64,000 nt of DNA from assembly GCF_012027495.1 (NCBI RefSeq), contig NZ_SNUK01000004.1, positions 181,376 through 245,375 of the forward strand, written 5' to 3'. The position numbers and the translations under genes are program-made. This stretch comes from Thermococcus sp. JdF3. GTDB taxonomy: Archaea > Methanobacteriota_B > Thermococci > Thermococcales > Thermococcaceae. The notes under the pieces are model-generated. The model worked only from the letters and a program-made list of their open reading frames with translations. It made no database searches and was not told the DNA's origin. Below, piece by piece: positions 51,467 through 60,584 of this stretch. Position 1 is the first letter of the stretch. Each line of letters opens with the position of its first letter.

Positions 51467-52143
51467 TCATCCCCCCACTACAGCATTATTGTCGTTTTCT
51501 TGTGGGAATCCATTCACACCCCATTTAATTATCCACTGAACCTCTGAGGCGGCTTTTCCAAGCTTTGGAAGACTTGTTAAAATGAAGACGCCCCAGCCCA
51601 CAGGGTTACTGCCCTCAACAACAAGCTGTGCTGTCGATATTATTTCCCCTGCGGTTGAACCGTAATCAATAGCCTTTTCAGCTCCACTCCTTGTGTCCTT
51701 GTAACTTATTGTTATGACATCTGAAACTGGATAATTCAGGCAGCTGAACTTGCTTCAATTAAGTATGAGTGTCCCCCAAGCTCGTTAATGTATGTCTCGT
51801 AAATAGGTTTTCCGAAGTAATAATTCGCCAGCTCGTCATTTATCGCGATTGTTATCGTTAAATCCTCCTCCACGTTCGTTGGGCTTAGGGCCACAGTTTG
51901 CTTGCTAACAGTTACACTACTCGGCCCATTTGGCCACACCTTCTTGCCTCCAAATTTGACAGCTTTTAGGTTTACAGTAATTGTTGTTGGTTCCTTTAAC
52001 TCAAAGTGAACAGTACAAGTGGTTGAACCGTCCAGGGGGATAACTGTAGGTTTGCATTCCATGCTTGCAATCACATTACCCGCGGGCTTCACTTCAACCC
52101 TCACCTTGCTCCAGTGTTCGTCTCTTGAACGAACAGTAAACAA
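51467..52143 (-). pseudogene. surface cassette 2, frameshifted once
   Basis: It starts MFTVRSRDEHWSKVRVEVKP. A beta-rich domain (NVIASMECKPTVIPLDGSTT) reads to 51736; a second frame then continues with SCLNYPVSDVITISYKDTRS, an AGEIISTAQLVVEGSNPVGW segment and a NDNNAVVGG end at 51467. The frame change lies at 51735-51757. It aligns with cassette 3 along its length. ATG 52143 lies inside the end of the upstream membrane gene. There is no signal peptide, so export is unclear. Confidence 0.55.
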
Positions 52144-52507
52144 TCATAGTTGTTATTGCACTCATGGGCACAATAAAGAGCCAAAATTGGGTATTTGAAG
52201 AATATGCATTGAGCATAAAGAGTGGAGTTGAAATTAGGATAAAAATTGAGAAAAATTGCTTTACTTTTCCACTCTTTCCAAGCAAGAACTCATACACAAT
52301 ATCAAAGCCTAACCTGCAGTAAATGCCCTTATAAACGCGCCTACCAAGCTTTCTGACCGATAGCGCTACTGTGAATACAATGATTAGACCAAGGATTATT
52401 CCAACAAGAGAGTTAATCCCGCTCTTAATACCGTATTTCCAAGATTCCACACCAATAAAAGCAAAGAGGAACAGGAGCAAATACCGGTATTTCGAGCACA
52501 GGGTCAT
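52094..52507 (-). CDS. 137-aa four-helix membrane protein (partner of the large surface protein)
   Basis: ATG 52507 (MTLCSKYRYLLLFLFAFIGV) has RBS GGGGTGAG. Four hydrophobic helices are arranged in two pairs around a basic loop (RKLGRRVYKGIYCRLGFDI). The longer frame to 52561 lies in the end of the upstream gene. Its place right after the secreted protein gene repeats the arrangement of cassettes 2 and 3. Confidence 0.62.
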   Translation of the reverse strand: MTLCSKYRYLLLFLFAFIGVESWKYGIKSGINSLVGIILGLIIVFTVALSVRKLGRRVYKGIYCRLGFDIVYEFLLGKSGKVKQFFSIFILISTPLFMLNAYSSNTQFWLFIVPMSAITTMIVYCSFKRRTLEQGEG

Positions 52508-52518
52508 GAACTCACCCC

Positions 52519-55035
52519 TCAAGTGTGTTCTAATATTCCAGGTTTGATGAACGCATTCCAAAGGAATGCCAAAGGATCAAAACTTAGCTTTGAGCTAAGT
52601 CGTATGCCTGAAATCCTTATTGAGCCCAGCTGAAAGCTAATTGCTGTATTTGGATCTACAATTGCTGCCGTCCCGCTGAGTATGTAGTCTGCCGCAACGG
52701 TTTTGCTGTCCATTTTTACCTTTACCTCGTATCTAATGTTGCCAGTGAAGTGGGACCATGTATCTTGAGATTCGAGTTTGTACCCTAAAGTGTATGTTAT
52801 GTCCGCCGTGCTCGGATCATTGTTCTTAATCACTACCTCCGTGGCATCGGCGACACTAACTGGAACCCAACTGCTGATCTCTAGTGGGAGCTTGAATGTC
52901 ACTCTTTTAACATCTTGGGGAGCCAAAGTAAACTCTAAGGGATTCACCGTCCAGGCTCCGGAAAGGGTGTCATTTAGTGCTCCAGTTATTGAGTACTCGC
53001 TCACAGCAATGTCCCTTATATCCACTGGAGTTGAATATGGGTTTTTCAAATCCACCCAGCAGGATAGCACTGCACGATAAGCATGATCCTTGAAGTCAAA
53101 CACTGGATTCTCACATCCAACCTTTGCCTGTATTAGTGAGCTATCGTTCACATAAACGTTAGCAGTTGCTACTGTTTTTCCACCAATTTTCAGGTATAAG
53201 ATAGTGTTCTGTGTGACAATTTTTGGCTCGGACCACTCGCTCATTGTTTTCCCCGCATATATCTTTAATGCCCCACCTTGGATGATGTAACCGCAGCCAC
53301 TGCACCCGTACTCCGTGTCTTTCTTTGGCCACCACTTTGCTCCTGAATCATCGACCAGTTTGATGTTGAAAGGCCCTTGAGCACAGTTTGGATCCAAGTT
53401 GGTGACGGTAATGTGGACACTCACGCTGTCCCCCGCCTCAACCCATTCTGGGTAAACCTCTAAGTGACCCTCCAGGGGAACATCGCTCAAACAAGTCGAA
53501 GTCGGAGGATCTTGTATTGTTATCTCGCCGCTCCTCGAATCCTCTAGTTTTCCATCCTCCCACACTTCTACCCTCCAGTCATGATTCCCAGCGGTTGCGG
53601 TCCACGTTAAGGTTGTGGTGCTCTCGTCGTTGCCTCCAATTGAGACGGTTCTGCTGGACTCCTTGACCCCATCAATAAACAGCTTCACATTCAGAGATCT
53701 GGACCGAGAGGAGGGGTTTCTGATACTCACGTCGAATCTCACTCTGTCCCCATCATCCGGATTCCGGGGTGATACATCAACGTCCGATATGACCAGGGTC
53801 CCCGTGGTTACTATGACCTTATCACTTGCGCTCTTCTTGTGTCCGTTCCACGAAATGGTCGCCCGTGCCAGATATGTGCCGGAATCTGGATATGCCACGG
53901 TTTTGGTGAGTATCGTCTTCTCACCATTTGCAGGGATCGTGACGGTACCTGAATAGTTTTTGGGGTCAAATTGGGGGAGAGATACTGTTACTCTGTACTT
54001 GACACCGTCCACCGGCAGACTATTGCCGTTTTTAACCTTTACCGTATACGTGACGCTCTCTCCCTCAACAATGTTGTGCCTTGATGCAGTAACGATGACA
54101 TCGACCTTGCTCCAGTCAATTGAGGACCCGAGATCGATGGTTTCTGAGTAGCTCCTTGTTATGGTTCTGTCCTGACATTTCCTGGAGAGGGTCTGGCCGT
54201 CTTTAAATGATGTTGGTGGGCTGCTGCATACTGGCCGATAGGTGATTTTTACGTTCCCGGTTATCCGTATACTGCTTCCGGATACCCTGGCTGAGAACTT
54301 CCCGCTCCTCCATGTTTCCTCCTCGTCCGGGCCCAGGTAACTTATGGTTCCTGTGTCAGTTCCCCCAGAGGTTTTGTCTGAAACATTGACCCGGATTTTG
54401 CTTACCGAGTTATACTTGGCTACCATCGAAATTTCGACGTGGTACTTTATCTCACCCGCATCGTTCCTGTCCACCACGACACTGATCCCTTTTATCTCGA
54501 GAACTCCGAGAGTATTTTCCATATCCAGCGCTTCTTTGATCAGCCATTCGGGCAGGTTCAGGGGTTCTTGGACGTCATTAGATGTATTCTCCACTGGGAC
54601 GGTCTCTTCGGTGTCCGCACCGTTCATGGGTCTGGGCTGACCGGGTTTAATATTGTCATAACACGATACCCTTTTGATCTTGCTAGTGCTGTATATCATG
54701 TAGACCCCAAGGGACTGTTTTAACTCCGCCATTTTTTGATTTATGATTTTGTCAATCTCGGGGTTGTCGTTACCCCCTTTCTTTGCCTCCAACAGGGCCA
54801 TGATGTTGCTTGACAGCTCATATGCTTCGAGGGCAGATGGCCAGTAGTATACTGTGCGGTTTATTGTTATCCAGGTCTCCGGACACCAGACTTCTGGAGT
54901 TGATTTTACGTCAGCGTCACCACTCCTACCGATGTCTTTTATGAGAAAATCACTATAGACCTTGACTATTTTTGTTCTTTCGATTGTGAATACAATGCCT
55001 CCGTTGGGAGTTCTCTTCTCAACCTTTGTTATCTC
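52519..55035 (-). CDS. large secreted CARDB-type protein, downstream part after a frameshift
   Basis: 838 residues are readable in this frame from the shift point near 55035; a shorter ATG-initiated frame begins at 54801. It contains several Ig-like CARDB/DUF11-type beta domains: KVDVIVTASRHNIVEGESVT, TLVISDVDVSPRNPDDGDRV and an acidic-aromatic domain with CGCG-like cysteines (YGCSGCGY). The end (AFIKPGILEHT) replaces the NNxxVG end of the cassettes. It has no signal peptide itself; that is in the upstream frame. Together the two parts would be about 1,129 aa, probably an extracellular adhesin or toxin-like protein. Confidence 0.6.
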   Translation of the reverse strand, partial: EITKVEKRTPNGGIVFTIERTKIVKVYSDFLIKDIGRSGDADVKSTPEVWCPETWITINRTVYYWPSALEAYELSSNIMALLEAKKGGNDNPEIDKIINQKMAELKQSLGVYMIYSTSKIKRVSCYDNIKPGQPRPMNGADTEETVPVENTSNDVQEPLNLPEWLIKEALDMENTLGVLEIKGISVVVDRNDAGEIKYHVEISMVAKYNSVSKIRVNVSDKTSGGTDTGTISYLGPDEEETWRSGKFSARVSGSSIRITGNVKITYRPVCSSPPTSFKDGQTLSRKCQDRTITRSYSETIDLGSSIDWSKVDVIVTASRHNIVEGESVTYTVKVKNGNSLPVDGVKYRVTVSLPQFDPKNYSGTVTIPANGEKTILTKTVAYPDSGTYLARATISWNGHKKSASDKVIVTTGTLVISDVDVSPRNPDDGDRVRFDVSIRNPSSRSRSLNVKLFIDGVKESSRTVSIGGNDESTTTLTWTATAGNHDWRVEVWEDGKLEDSRSGEITIQDPPTSTCLSDVPLEGHLEVYPEWVEAGDSVSVHITVTNLDPNCAQGPFNIKLVDDSGAKWWPKKDTEYGCSGCGYIIQGGALKIYAGKTMSEWSEPKIVTQNTILYLKIGGKTVATANVYVNDSSLIQAKVGCENPVFDFKDHAYRAVLSCWVDLKNPYSTPVDIRDIAVSEYSITGALNDTLSGAWTVNPLEFTLAPQDVKRVTFKLPLEISSWVPVSVADATEVVIKNNDPSTADITYTLGYKLESQDTWSHFTGNIRYEVKVKMDSKTVAADYILSGTAAIVDPNTAISFQLGSIRISGIRLSSKLSFDPLAFLWNAFIKPGILEHT

Positions 55036-55909
55036 ATTTTCTTTGTGATGGTGGGTGGAGGTATTTTGAGATCGATCCGTTGAGAGTTATGTTCCGAGGC
55101 GGTCTTGGTATTGGATGGGGAGGCATGAATTTTGTATATTCGTACTCCTTCTCCTTTGGTTTTATCCTATCAAGAATCAGTGCGGTTATTAGCTCATTTA
55201 GTCCGCGGACGTTGCTGTAAAAAGTTTCTATACCCGTCGAATCTCCCGAGTAATTGTAGTAGCTTGCATATGTTTCGATCCACGACCTTTTCAGAATTGG
55301 GTTGACCTGAAGGGACAAGCCTGCCGTTGAAGGGGCCTCTTCGATATTTTTCCAATAACCTGTTTTCAAGGCCCATGCTCCGTACTCGTTGTATTTGAAT
55401 GCCACGTCGATGAATGCCATGGAGAAATCCTCGAGGAAAGCCGTCATATTGAAGTCTTCGTTAATTTCGTCAGCGTTCTTAACAATGTACTCTTCCAATG
55501 CTTGAATCTGCTCATCAGTCCAGCCTTGGGCTTTCAAAGCCTCTACCGTCTCTTGGGGGAGACCGTTCTGGCTAATGTTCTGAGCCATTTCCCTCAGCTC
55601 TTCCACAGTGTAGAACGTCTTCACGCCGGAAGCTTTCAGTTCCTCTAGAGCCTGCCAGATTAATGCTGAAATGTTGGCGGCATTCTCGGCACCGAGGCGA
55701 GAGTTTTGGATTAACTCCTTGACAAGAGTCGTGTTTCCAGTGGCGTTGAGACGAACCACAAGTTCGGATTCCCTGTTGAGAATCTCCCAGAATTTCTCGT
55801 ACGGGTCGTTCTGGGCGTCAACGCTAGTGGCGTAGGCTGTACTCCCTGCCGCTGCTACTATCGATCCTAGCAGGAGGATTACCAACAGTACTCCTACCGC
55901 CTTTCTCAT
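55034..55909 (-). CDS. secreted protein, N-terminal part of the frameshifted large protein
   Basis: A 291-aa frame with a clear signal peptide (MRKAVGVLLVILLLGSIVAA) and a helical ectodomain (ALEELKASGVKTFYTVEELR), ending in a proline-rich stretch (MPPHPIPRPPRNITLNGS) just before the stop. RBS GGTGAGATTTC supports ATG 55909. A +1 shift in an AAAGAAAA run near 55037-55043 would join it to the downstream frame (KENEITKVEKRTPNGG). Either the gene is broken, or recoding or a sequencing indel occurs. Confidence 0.7.
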   Translation of the reverse strand: MRKAVGVLLVILLLGSIVAAAGSTAYATSVDAQNDPYEKFWEILNRESELVVRLNATGNTTLVKELIQNSRLGAENAANISALIWQALEELKASGVKTFYTVEELREMAQNISQNGLPQETVEALKAQGWTDEQIQALEEYIVKNADEINEDFNMTAFLEDFSMAFIDVAFKYNEYGAWALKTGYWKNIEEAPSTAGLSLQVNPILKRSWIETYASYYNYSGDSTGIETFYSNVRGLNELITALILDRIKPKEKEYEYTKFMPPHPIPRPPRNITLNGSISKYLHPPSQRK

Positions 55910-56006
55910 TGAAATCTCACCATGACACTAATCCAAGTTAGAAATTAAAAGGTTTTTCTATCCATCTTCCGCACACCACCAAAAATAGTACGCAAAAAAC
56001 GGAAAA

Positions 56007-56813
56007 TCACAGGCTCGTCAGGAGCTCTATCAACCCCTGCTTCGTCGGGACCTTCATGAACTTCTCTGGGTCCTTAACCTTGAGGAGCAGGGGAACGTCC
56101 CCGAAGAGCCTGAGAACCTTTCCGAATGGTATGCTTCCCTCGCCGGGGAGCAGGTGGAGGTCGCCGACACCGTAGGCGAGGGCATCCTCAGGCTCAACCT
56201 GCGGGAAGAGCTTTCCGAAGTTGTCGTGTATCATGAGGATTACGGTCTTGTCGGTTCCCAGCTTTACGTCCTCGAGCAGCTTGTCCGCGTCACCCTGGGC
56301 GCTGAGGAAGGCGTGGGCGACGTCGAGGGCGAAGCCGACGTTCTTCCTGTCCACGTTCTCGACGACGTAGAGCGTGTCCTTGACGCTGAACGTGTTCTCG
56401 AGGGCTATCTTTATCCCGAATGGGTTCACCATGTCAGCAAGCTGCTGGAGGGCCTCTATTTCAAGGTCGAGCCTTCCCGTCCTTCCGCTCTGCATGACGA
56501 TGACCTTGGCGCCCAGCTTTATGGCAACGTCTGCTATGGCCCTTGCAACGCGGAAGTGCCGGGTGTAGTAGATGTGATCGCGGAGGTTGACGGAGGTGGG
56601 CATCCTGACGATGTAGTCGATTCCGACGCCCCTCAGGGTCGTCTCAATGTTTCTGAGCTTTTTCTCAACAACGACGCCGTTCTTTATAAGGCCGAGCGTG
56701 TGGGGAAATATCGAGACGAAGTCGTAGTTCTTTATCTTGACGTCCGCGAGCACCGACGCGAGGGTCTTGTCCTTCGTGACGAAATGCGGATAGACAGTAA
56801 TTCCTATCTCCAT
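56007..56813 (-). CDS. xylose-isomerase-like TIM-barrel protein (sugar phosphate isomerase/epimerase)
   Basis: A 268-aa AP2EC/xylose isomerase-like barrel. Metal-site strands are visible: KVIVMQSGRT, ALENTF (Glu), FALDVAHAF (Asp and His), LMIHDNFG (His) and the C-terminal LLPGEGSIPFGKV. The substrate is unknown. ATG 56813 with RBS GGTGGTAGC is preferred; the frame to 56891 crosses the promoter region. It is divergent from sppA with a 93-bp spacer. Confidence 0.8.
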   Translation of the reverse strand: MEIGITVYPHFVTKDKTLASVLADVKIKNYDFVSIFPHTLGLIKNGVVVEKKLRNIETTLRGVGIDYIVRMPTSVNLRDHIYYTRHFRVARAIADVAIKLGAKVIVMQSGRTGRLDLEIEALQQLADMVNPFGIKIALENTFSVKDTLYVVENVDRKNVGFALDVAHAFLSAQGDADKLLEDVKLGTDKTVILMIHDNFGKLFPQVEPEDALAYGVGDLHLLPGEGSIPFGKVLRLFGDVPLLLKVKDPEKFMKVPTKQGLIELLTSL

Positions 56814-56906
56814 GCTACCACCTACAAGAGAGTGTGCCGCTGGATATAAAAGCTTACCGAGGACAGGGTTTAAAAGTTCCGGGCGGAACATCTTTCGGGT
56901 GAGTGG

Positions 56907-57920
56907 ATGAGGGAAGATATCTGGAAGTACATATCCGCGATTCTTATACTCATGCTCGCCGCCTCAAGCGTGGCGGTGGTGCTGCTCTACATGCAGAACT
57001 CGGAGCTGAAATCTTACACCCCTTCGAACGTCTCCCCGATAGTTGTGGAGACCTCACTGAACGCGACGTGCAACGAAACGGCTTACAAGCTCCAGATAGA
57101 AGAGCTCCAGAGGCAGCTCGACTTCATGCGGGCCCAGCTCAGGGAGAGGAACCTGCCCGAAGGCAACACGACGATAGCCGTCGTCCCGATATTCGGTCTG
57201 ATTGACGAGTACACCGCCCTAAGAATCGTGCCCCTTCTGAGGGAAATTGCCAGGAACGACTCAATCAGCGGCGTTGTTCTCTGGATAGAGAGTCCGGGTG
57301 GATACGTGGGGCCGGTGAGGGATATCTACGCCACGGTTCGGAAGCTCAACCTCATTAAACCCGTGGTCGCCTACACCGGTGGCATGGCGGCATCGGGTGG
57401 GTACTACATCGCCGCAGGCGCCGAGAAGATAATAGCGGACCCCCTCGCAGAGGTGGGCAGTATCGGCGTCATCTACGTCCACTACAATCTCCAGAAGAAC
57501 TACGAGATGAACGGCATCAAGGTTGATGTCTTCAAGACCGGCCCCTACAAGGACACCGGCGCGGAGTGGCGCGACCTGAGCGAGGAGGAGCGTGAGAGAA
57601 TAGCGAAGAGCATTGACACCTATTTCCAGGCATTCCTCCAGGCGGTGAGCAGCGGGAGAAACATGCCGCTCAACGAGACCAGGAAGTATGCAACCGGTCA
57701 GACCTGGTTCGCCATGAACGTGACCGGCTCCCTTGTGGATGAAACCGGGGACATCGACCGTGCCCTGAGGATACTCTCGGAGGAGCTCAACGTCACCAAC
57801 CCACGCGTCATCATATACAGTGGGGACTCTCCTTCGGATTTTGGTATCTTTGGAAGCACCGCTCTCCTACTTGATCCGCGCTACGTGAGCGCTTACCTGA
57901 AGACCGGTAGGGGTGGTTGA
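56907..57920 (+). CDS. sppA: signal peptide peptidase SppA
   Basis: A 337-aa membrane-anchored serine protease. An N-terminal helix (AILILMLAASSVAVVLLYMQ) is followed by a coiled stretch and the S49 protease domain with GGMAASGGYYIAAGAEKI (catalytic Ser) and the Lys in FKTGPYKDTGAEW. It degrades cleaved signal peptides in the membrane. The length equals archaeal SppA. ATG 56907 follows GGTGAGTGG. The stop is 1 bp from the next gene. Confidence 0.93.
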   Translation: MREDIWKYISAILILMLAASSVAVVLLYMQNSELKSYTPSNVSPIVVETSLNATCNETAYKLQIEELQRQLDFMRAQLRERNLPEGNTTIAVVPIFGLIDEYTALRIVPLLREIARNDSISGVVLWIESPGGYVGPVRDIYATVRKLNLIKPVVAYTGGMAASGGYYIAAGAEKIIADPLAEVGSIGVIYVHYNLQKNYEMNGIKVDVFKTGPYKDTGAEWRDLSEEERERIAKSIDTYFQAFLQAVSSGRNMPLNETRKYATGQTWFAMNVTGSLVDETGDIDRALRILSEELNVTNPRVIIYSGDSPSDFGIFGSTALLLDPRYVSAYLKTGRGG

Positions 57921-57921
57921 A

Positions 57922-58401
57922 ATGCTCTGTGAGGAGAAGCTCGAGGTCTTTGAAAACGGGTTCCGGGATGAAAAGTTCAACCTCGAGGTGGAGTTCTACG
58001 GGAAGGACGCCAGAAAGCTTCTCCTTGCAGTGATAAGGGAGCTTTACCTCCCCGATTATGGGGAGGACTACGTCTATCCCTTTGAGTGCGCCAAGGAGTT
58101 CTGGGACATCCACATGGATCCTTCCGAGATAGTCGCTGAGGAGTTCCGGCCGAGTCCCATCAAGTTCCTCAACCGCAGCGTTCTCAATCGCCTCGAAAAG
58201 GCCCTCGAGGAGATCGATGCGCCCCGGGAGGTTAAGGATGCCATAGACTTTGAAAAGGCCGAGGTTCACAAGCTCAAGAAAGGTTTATTAGCCATGGGGA
58301 AGAACTTTATACTCGGCGAGGGAGCGTACCTCATCGTCTTCAACAAACCCGGTGCGAGGGAGCTCATACTGAAATACCTGGGGATGCTCGATGGAGCTTG
58401 A
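57922..58401 (+). CDS. conserved protein of unknown function
   Basis: A 159-aa soluble alpha/beta protein, probably Thermococcales-specific (possibly the PH1010/DUF3201 group; not certain). It has acidic helices (EEKLEVFENGFRDEKFNLEV) and a C-terminal KNFILGEGAYLIVFNKPGAR segment. ATG 57922 follows the sppA stop. It overlaps the AI-2E gene by 11 bp, so the three genes are one operon. Confidence 0.65.
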   Translation: MLCEEKLEVFENGFRDEKFNLEVEFYGKDARKLLLAVIRELYLPDYGEDYVYPFECAKEFWDIHMDPSEIVAEEFRPSPIKFLNRSVLNRLEKALEEIDAPREVKDAIDFEKAEVHKLKKGLLAMGKNFILGEGAYLIVFNKPGARELILKYLGMLDGA

Positions 58402-59401
58402 GGCTGCAGTCTGGATCGCGATATCACTCGTTGTCCTCTACCTCGTCTGGGAGACGGTTAGCCCTATCCTTTCCCCCCTTATACTCGCGATAACCCTGGC
58501 CTACATTCTCTATCCGTTCCATGAGCACCTCTCCCGGAAGACCGGAAAGCGTGTTTCGGCCTTCACCATGACCGGTATCCTCACGATTCTGACGTTTCTC
58601 TTCATGATCGGCTTTGCCCTCTGGATAAACGACGTCAAGCAGTCCCTGGCGTACTACATCGATGCTTTTTTCCGGTGGTTGCTTGGCTTCCACCTTCCCC
58701 CCGCAATCTACGAGCTCATCCAGCGCCTCGCGGAGGATATTCCCAAGCGCTTTGAGGAGTACGTCCTGGGCTACACATACTCCCTCCCCAAGCTGTCCCT
58801 CCAGGCTATTGTGATGGTCTTCGCGTTTTATGGTATCCTCGTGAACACCGAGACAATAAGGGAGGAAGTTCATGCCCTCCTTCCACAGGACAACAGGGAG
58901 CTGGCCATTAAACTCCTGAACAGTGCCGGAAGGACCCTTCACGGCCTCCTTCGCGGATGGCTCGCTCTGAGCATACTCAAGGGTGTTGCCATCGCAGTGG
59001 GCTTCTACCTCTTTGCCATAGCCGACGCCGGCGGTGCAATAGCGGCCGGCATATTCACGATAATCTTTGAGCTTCTCCCCGTCCTCGGGGGATGGATAGT
59101 CTGGCTGGCCGGGGCGGCCTATCTGTTCGGCACCGGAGAGACTGCCGCGGCGGTCGTCTTTGCCCTCTACGGGGCGGTTTTCGTCTCCCCGATGCCGGAC
59201 TACATCCTCAGGTCTCGCCTGGGCGAGAGGGAAACCGGGGTAAACGCGCTGATAAGCCTCGTTGGAATCTTCGGGGGTTACATAGCCTTCGGCTTCGTTG
59301 GCCTGATAATCGGCCCCGTTGCCCTGTCCCTCCTCGGAACCCTGGTTGAGGAATGGAAGAAGACGAAAGAAGCGGCCTCTACATCCGGAACTTCCTCATG
59401 A
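58391..59401 (+). CDS. AI-2E family transporter
   Basis: A 336-aa membrane protein with eight helices in the AI-2E/PerM family pattern: paired N-terminal helices, a soluble middle (LAEDIPKRFEEYVLGYTYSL), then GLLRGWLALSILKGVAIAVG and GAVFVSPMPDYILRSRLGER, which is the family signature. In archaea the substrate is unknown; related proteins include Na+/H+ antiporters and exporters. It overlaps the convergent DHPS-like gene by 23 bp. Confidence 0.85.
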   Translation: MELEAAVWIAISLVVLYLVWETVSPILSPLILAITLAYILYPFHEHLSRKTGKRVSAFTMTGILTILTFLFMIGFALWINDVKQSLAYYIDAFFRWLLGFHLPPAIYELIQRLAEDIPKRFEEYVLGYTYSLPKLSLQAIVMVFAFYGILVNTETIREEVHALLPQDNRELAIKLLNSAGRTLHGLLRGWLALSILKGVAIAVGFYLFAIADAGGAIAAGIFTIIFELLPVLGGWIVWLAGAAYLFGTGETAAAVVFALYGAVFVSPMPDYILRSRLGERETGVNALISLVGIFGGYIAFGFVGLIIGPVALSLLGTLVEEWKKTKEAASTSGTSS

Positions 59402-60197
59402 ACGCTGCCGTCCGAACGGCATCGAGTGTTTCCCTGACGTCGTGTGTCCTGATTATGTTCGCTCCGTTGAAGACGGCCACTGCCGTGGCGGCAAGACTCC
59501 CCGGGAGCCTCTCCGCGGGGTCTTTTCTGCCAGTTATTGCCCCGATGAACGACTTTCTGGAGACCCCTATGAGGATTGGCCGTCCGAAGATTTTGAGCAT
59601 GTTGAGGTTCGCCAGAACCTTTGAGTCCCACTCGTACCAGGGGGGCCACTCCGGGCGGAGAAAGCCTATGGCCGGATCCACCGCCACGTCCTCTATACCG
59701 TGTCTCTGGGCTACAACGAGGCTCTCTCTGAGAAGGTCTATCACGGTGTGAATCGGGTCGCTGAGGTTCCTCACCTTCCCATGGGCGCAGACTATCACCG
59801 GGGCACCGTGCTCGCCGGCCACTTCCGCCATCTTCGGGTCGCCCTTCAGACCGGTGACGTCGTTTATCACATCCGCCCCCGCCTTCAGGGCCTCCTCCGC
59901 GACCCTCGCACTCGTCGTGTCTATGCTTATTGGCACGTCCACGTGGTCGCGAATGGCCTTAACCGCCCATACTGCCCGCCTTACCTCCTCCTCGACCGGA
60001 ATCTGGGTCTCGAGGTAGGGGGCGGTCGATTTGGCACCGATGTCGATGAAGGTAGCCCCATCCTCAACCATCTTCACCGCGGTCTCGATGAGCCTGTCCT
60101 CGTCGTCCCTGACGCTCCCCTTGTAGAAGCTCTCAGGGGAGACATTGATGACGCCCATTATCCTGGGCTCACTCAGATCAATCCCCGCGAACTTCAT
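59379..60197 (-). CDS. dihydropteroate synthase-like protein
   Basis: A 272-aa TIM barrel with DHPS motifs: IMGVINVSPESFYKGS, DIGAKSTAP (gaining Gly-Ser/Thr of the pterin site), ISIDTTSARVAEEALKAGAD and IGVSRKSFIGAI. It should join a pterin to an aminobenzene derivative, and with RFAP synthase nearby the acceptor is probably ribofuranosylaminobenzene phosphate rather than pABA. ATG 60197 has RBS GGTGTGAACC. It overlaps the upstream membrane gene by 20 bp. Confidence 0.87.
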   Translation of the reverse strand: MKFAGIDLSEPRIMGVINVSPESFYKGSVRDDEDRLIETAVKMVEDGATFIDIGAKSTAPYLETQIPVEEEVRRAVWAVKAIRDHVDVPISIDTTSARVAEEALKAGADVINDVTGLKGDPKMAEVAGEHGAPVIVCAHGKVRNLSDPIHTVIDLLRESLVVAQRHGIEDVAVDPAIGFLRPEWPPWYEWDSKVLANLNMLKIFGRPILIGVSRKSFIGAITGRKDPAERLPGSLAATAVAVFNGANIIRTHDVRETLDAVRTAAFMRKFRM

Positions 60198-60495
60198 GGT
60201 TCACACCCAGCTCGAGCTTGATGGCCATGAATAAAAAGGTTAGCGTGGCTATCAGGACGGGCAGAAACGGGTCGACGTTCGGGTCGTTGGAATGCACAGC
60301 GACCGCGAGGAGGCCGTTGACCGCGCTGAAGCCTGCCAGGACTGCCTCGTCGGTCACCTTGGCGTCGAGCCTATCAAGAACGTGGAACAGGTACAGCTCC
60401 GCCACGAGAGGCGCTATCGTCAGTATCCCGATGAGCCCTGTAAATATCGTGAGGATGTACAGGGCAATCCCAAGTGCGTCATCACCTTCCCCCAT
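60178..60495 (-). CDS. small four-helix membrane protein
   Basis: A 105-aa protein with about four hydrophobic helices and an acidic N-terminus (MGEGDDALGI). ATG 60495 follows GGTGATAAT. It is coupled to the DHPS-like gene by overlap and divergent from RFAP synthase. The function is unknown, perhaps membrane association of the pterin pathway. Confidence 0.65.
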   Translation of the reverse strand: MGEGDDALGIALYILTIFTGLIGILTIAPLVAELYLFHVLDRLDAKVTDEAVLAGFSAVNGLLAVAVHSNDPNVDPFLPVLIATLTFLFMAIKLELGVNHEVRGD

Positions 60496-60584
60496 ATTAT
60501 CACCGTTGGGTGTAATCTTTGGGACACTTAAAAGTTTTGCCAACCGTTAAAAATCGATACCCCCAACTTCCCCCGGTGACGTTC

